A DNA stretch of 64,000 nucleotides from contig CM050653.1 of NCBI GenBank assembly GCA_027574665.1, forward strand, positions 42,668,118 to 42,732,117, in the 5' to 3' direction. The translations under genes and the position numbers were made by a program. Shown in pieces: positions 60,740 to 64,000 of this stretch (position 1 is its first letter; each line of letters begins with the position of its first letter). The notes under the pieces are model-generated. The model was not told where the DNA came from, searched no databases, and saw only the letters and a program-made list of their open reading frames with translations. The DNA comes from Rhynochetos jubatus. Lineage: Eukaryota > Chordata > Aves > Eurypygiformes > Rhynochetidae.

Positions 60740-63700
60740 GCAGTTTTCCACAAGGGAAGAGAACTGGTGTTTCAGACCAAGTTCATCAGAAACAGCTCCA
60801 TCAGGCCTGCAGTGAGGGATTCCATCTGCTCACTCTCCAAACCTTCAGCCAGACCATGCGGCATCTCTCACAGGCATCTTTTCAGTTTGTGCTGAAGAGC
60901 TGGCTCTCCGTTGTGCTCAACCCAACATCTGCAGCAGAAGGAGCACACTTGACAGACACCTGATACTGTGGTCACGTAACATGAGCAGCCATCACCCATG
61001 CGCCTGTGCCAGTTAAAACTGACTGCCATACCTATCTATAGTCATCACCATGCTGTGGCACAACAAACCTACTGGCATCAGAAGGAAAAGCATTTCAACA
61101 CTGATTAAAGACTTGCCTGCAGGATTTTCCAAATGTAAAGCCTATTTAACAATTGCATTGCCGTGGGTTTTCAGGAAAAGCAGCTCAGCTCTGAATGACT
61201 CACTCTTATTAGCCCAAGCTATTTGTTCTCTGTGCTAAGTACGGCCTCTATTTACTCAGGCAGTCGGGGCCAGGCGTGAAATGTGTGTCAGGTCTCTTCA
61301 GGTCCACAACTATGTACTGTCGTGTTTTTAATTGAGGTAGTTCTCAAAAAAGACCTTTCCTCCACCCCCTCAGGGAAGTCTGAAAATGTAGAGCTTGTTC
61401 CTTCCAAGACAACTTTTTACTTACCTCCACAGTGGTGCTCAGAGAAGACACAATGGTGCAGAACAGCAGTAATTGTGGAAAAATACCGGAATACGAACAT
61501 TTAAACAATAATGGTGGTTGTTTTCCAGAAGCTTGCTGACTCCAGCAATTTTGCTATAAAGTAACTTTGTGGGTGATGCTGGCTGAACACTGACCCGTTA
61601 CTGGAAGCTAATAAGATGCAGTCAACCCACTTAGATACTAATTTTTTTTACCCTGAAAAAGCCTGCCCTCATACACACACTTACAGCTTCCAGAGAGGGC
61701 TATGTACACCCAAATACAAAACCCCACCATCTGTCTTTTATCATAAAAGCAATAAAAAATTAAAACAATTGTCATTGCTGTGTGCCACCAGCATAAGGAA
61801 AGGCTAGTTCCTCACTGACACTCCAGAAATCTAAGGGAACGCCACTGCAGAGCTCTGCGATGCCATTATTTAGAGGTTAAACTCACATTAACCCCTTCAG
61901 TACAAAAGCAATTGCCAAAACAGTCACTTGGTTCACCCCATGTCAACAATACATTTATTGCAGAAATGCTGATCTCATGGTAACACCAACATTTCTGGCT
62001 TACATACAGCCGAAAGTGCATTCCTCGATTTGGGAAAGAAGTCTGCTAACAAAGAAAGCACAAATTCAAGTCCAGGCAGGAATTTTGGTACATCACAATG
62101 GGAACACAAGATTGATGGATTTTCTTTTATTTCTAAAAAGAAATTTTTTTCAGCATTGCAATTTGCATCTAGCATGATGCCTCCAACAATTGTTTAAGGG
62201 TTGCCACAGTTTTTGGAGAAAATAATGTTTAAAGGTACTGCAGAGCTTGTCTTTTGAAAGAAGATTTATACATTTATACATTTTATACATTACCCAGCTC
62301 TTCTAATCAGATATTATGGGGGTTTTTTCCTACTTCAGAATAAAATACAGTAAATTTCACTTTGTTCATTTATTGATTAGGCATTTTTTAAAGAGCTTGT
62401 GTATACACGTCATACCTGATTTTCTTTGTAAAAATCCCTAGTATTAATCAATTCATGAATCTTGTAAAAAATACAAGAAAAGACCAAATCTATACTCATA
62501 TTTCCCAGTGAAGTCTAGCAAGAGAAAATAATTTTTCATAAGTGAAAACAAGCTTGCTGATGTTTCAATATGAAGAGCTATGAAGGTTATTCAACCATAA
62601 AAGTAATATTAAACAAGAAAAGACTAAAGCGAGGGGAAAAAAATCTAACATTTTGAGTATAGCTGTCCTCTATAGATACCCTCTTTTTGAAAATAAAACT
62701 GGCTTTGCTGGTGTTTTTCAACTTACAGTACTGGAGAGTTTGATGTTCCAAAACTAACTCGTGTCATTCACTAGAAAAGCAGACATGAAACTGGCTCACC
62801 CAGATAATTCAGTTTACAAACATGTCAGGATGCCCTGTCACACAAAAACATGTACCTTATGGTTTTAAGGGATGAGCTGTCTGGGGTCCTGAGCTGTGAT
62901 GCATCTGCTACTAGAGGTACCCGAGTCACTTCGAGGGCTCACAGATGTCATACAAACAGCAGTTTCCCTCCTTTTACACATGACCTAAACCAATGCAGCT
63001 GCCAGTGCTGCGATGGGACTCTGAGCAAACTGCTCTCAGGGTGGCATTTCCCAGGTACAAAGTTTCCCAAAGCTCTTGTTCTTAGTGATTGCACAAAGAA
63101 GGACATAAGAGGTTTTATGTTCTTTAATAGCAATCAGACCCATAGCTTCTGAAGTAGGGCAGCAGAAAGCTGTTGGCTGCCCCACAGGCAGCCACATGAA
63201 AAATATAAAAGTCAGCATCTACTTGAGAATCTGAAATATCTCTAGCATTACTTTAATTCCACAACTCTTTTCCTTTGCCACTAAATTTAATTAACAGGGT
63301 ATAGAAATATTGTCTAGAGAGCTTATTTGTTGCAGTCATTTTTTTTTCAGCCAACTTGATATGCCTCAGTATTCTCTGTTGCCACGAACTCCATTTGTAA
63401 GAGACTTTGCTGAAAGTGAATGTTAATCTGTCTTAGGTACAGAAATAAAAAATTGGTAAGCCACAAATGCAGTGTTGAACACAAAGCTAATCCTCAAAGG
63501 AAGAAACAAGAATAGGTTGTGCTAGGGCTTCCCCCCCCCCCACACCTTTTTTTATCCAGCTTTGATTTACGAAGAGGACCTGAAATTCTGGAGTCTGTTG
63601 TTCCTTTCCAATTTCTCTTTGCTTTTTTACATTAAAAACTTTAAGAGCGTATCTGAAAAAGCATGGTCTCATAACCATGCTTGTGCAAGGAAAATGTATA

Positions 63701-64000
63701 ATTTTTAATATATCCCTAAATATCTTTTTGCAGCTATGCAGACAGGCATACAAACAGATGAGGTTTAGTTAATATGTTAAACTTCAAGCACCTTTTAAAT
63801 ACTCGTACTGTCAGATCAGATACTAGCAGTGTTAGGGCAGGTGTGTTGAAAAAGACCTATTTTTCCGAATTAAGATGGAGCTATGAAAAAGTCCAGTGAT
63901 CACAAGCTCTTTGATAATGAGGCAGAGACTAATAGTTGTGAAGGATAAAGATATCTGAACAAACTGTTCAACATACGGACTTTTAGGGGGGAGGGGGAGG
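60740..64000. other. Gene-poor stretch to the end of the window
   Basis: No gene or interspersed repeat recognised. A C11 run lies at 63,531-63,541, and a G-rich end (GGGGGGAGGGGGAGG) at 63,986-64,000. Confidence 0.45.

Noticed and set aside
1-64000. CRISPR arrays, operons, riboswitches, tRNA or rRNA genes
   Set aside because: Nothing with the needed repeats or folds was seen, and the sequence is vertebrate.

Overview
The window looks like bird genomic DNA. The strongest signs are several CR1 LINE copies, some ending in the short ATTCTRTG-type tandem repeat typical of avian CR1, and two related LTRs of a retrovirus type common in birds (start TGTGCTG..TTTT.GCTGGGA.AGAGTTAATT, end in ACA). 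The rest is AT-rich, CpG-poor, low in repeats and has ordinary dinucleotide microsatellites. I cannot name the species.

I find no protein-coding gene that I can identify. Open frames are short and mostly look like chance. The window is best read as an intron or intergenic desert. Four places hold ab initio coding-exon candidates: 25,412-25,501 (+), 41,440-41,523 (+), 55,281-55,410 with 55,559-55,613 (+), and 52,912-53,116 (-). The first three rest on splice-site and frame logic, the last only on an open frame with normal-looking codons. All need RNA or conservation data.

Layout. 0-2.2 kb: a very decayed CR1 ORF2 relic on the minus strand. 2.6-2.8 kb: a palindrome-rich candidate conserved block. 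2.8-20 kb: nothing but homopolymer runs and short AT or ACT repeats. 20.5-23 kb: three microsatellites. 23.3-24.5 kb: remnants of old amniote repeats. 25.3-25.9 kb: a GC/CpG-rich patch with a possible exon and a G-quadruplex motif. 29.9-30.6 kb: CR1. 32.4-33.8 kb: a possible MIR, then a 5' LTR, tRNA-Lys-type primer-binding site and leader of an endogenous retrovirus. 35.8-38.5 kb: a CR1 fragment followed by a second, much older CR1 relic. 41.4 kb: exon candidate. 43.4-45.7 kb: two younger CR1 pieces in opposite directions. 49.9-50.4 kb: a clean solo LTR with a 5-bp target-site duplication. 55.3-55.6 kb: exon candidate pair. 59-60.7 kb: GC-richer, stop-poor DNA and a small CpG cluster.

No previously undescribed system is evident. 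The items most worth checking are the candidate exons, the CpG patch near 25.7 kb, and the partial retrovirus, whose lysine-type primer site sits beside LTRs whose sibling shows a 5-bp duplication. Repeat names come from recognition by eye and memory of family consensuses; no database search was run.
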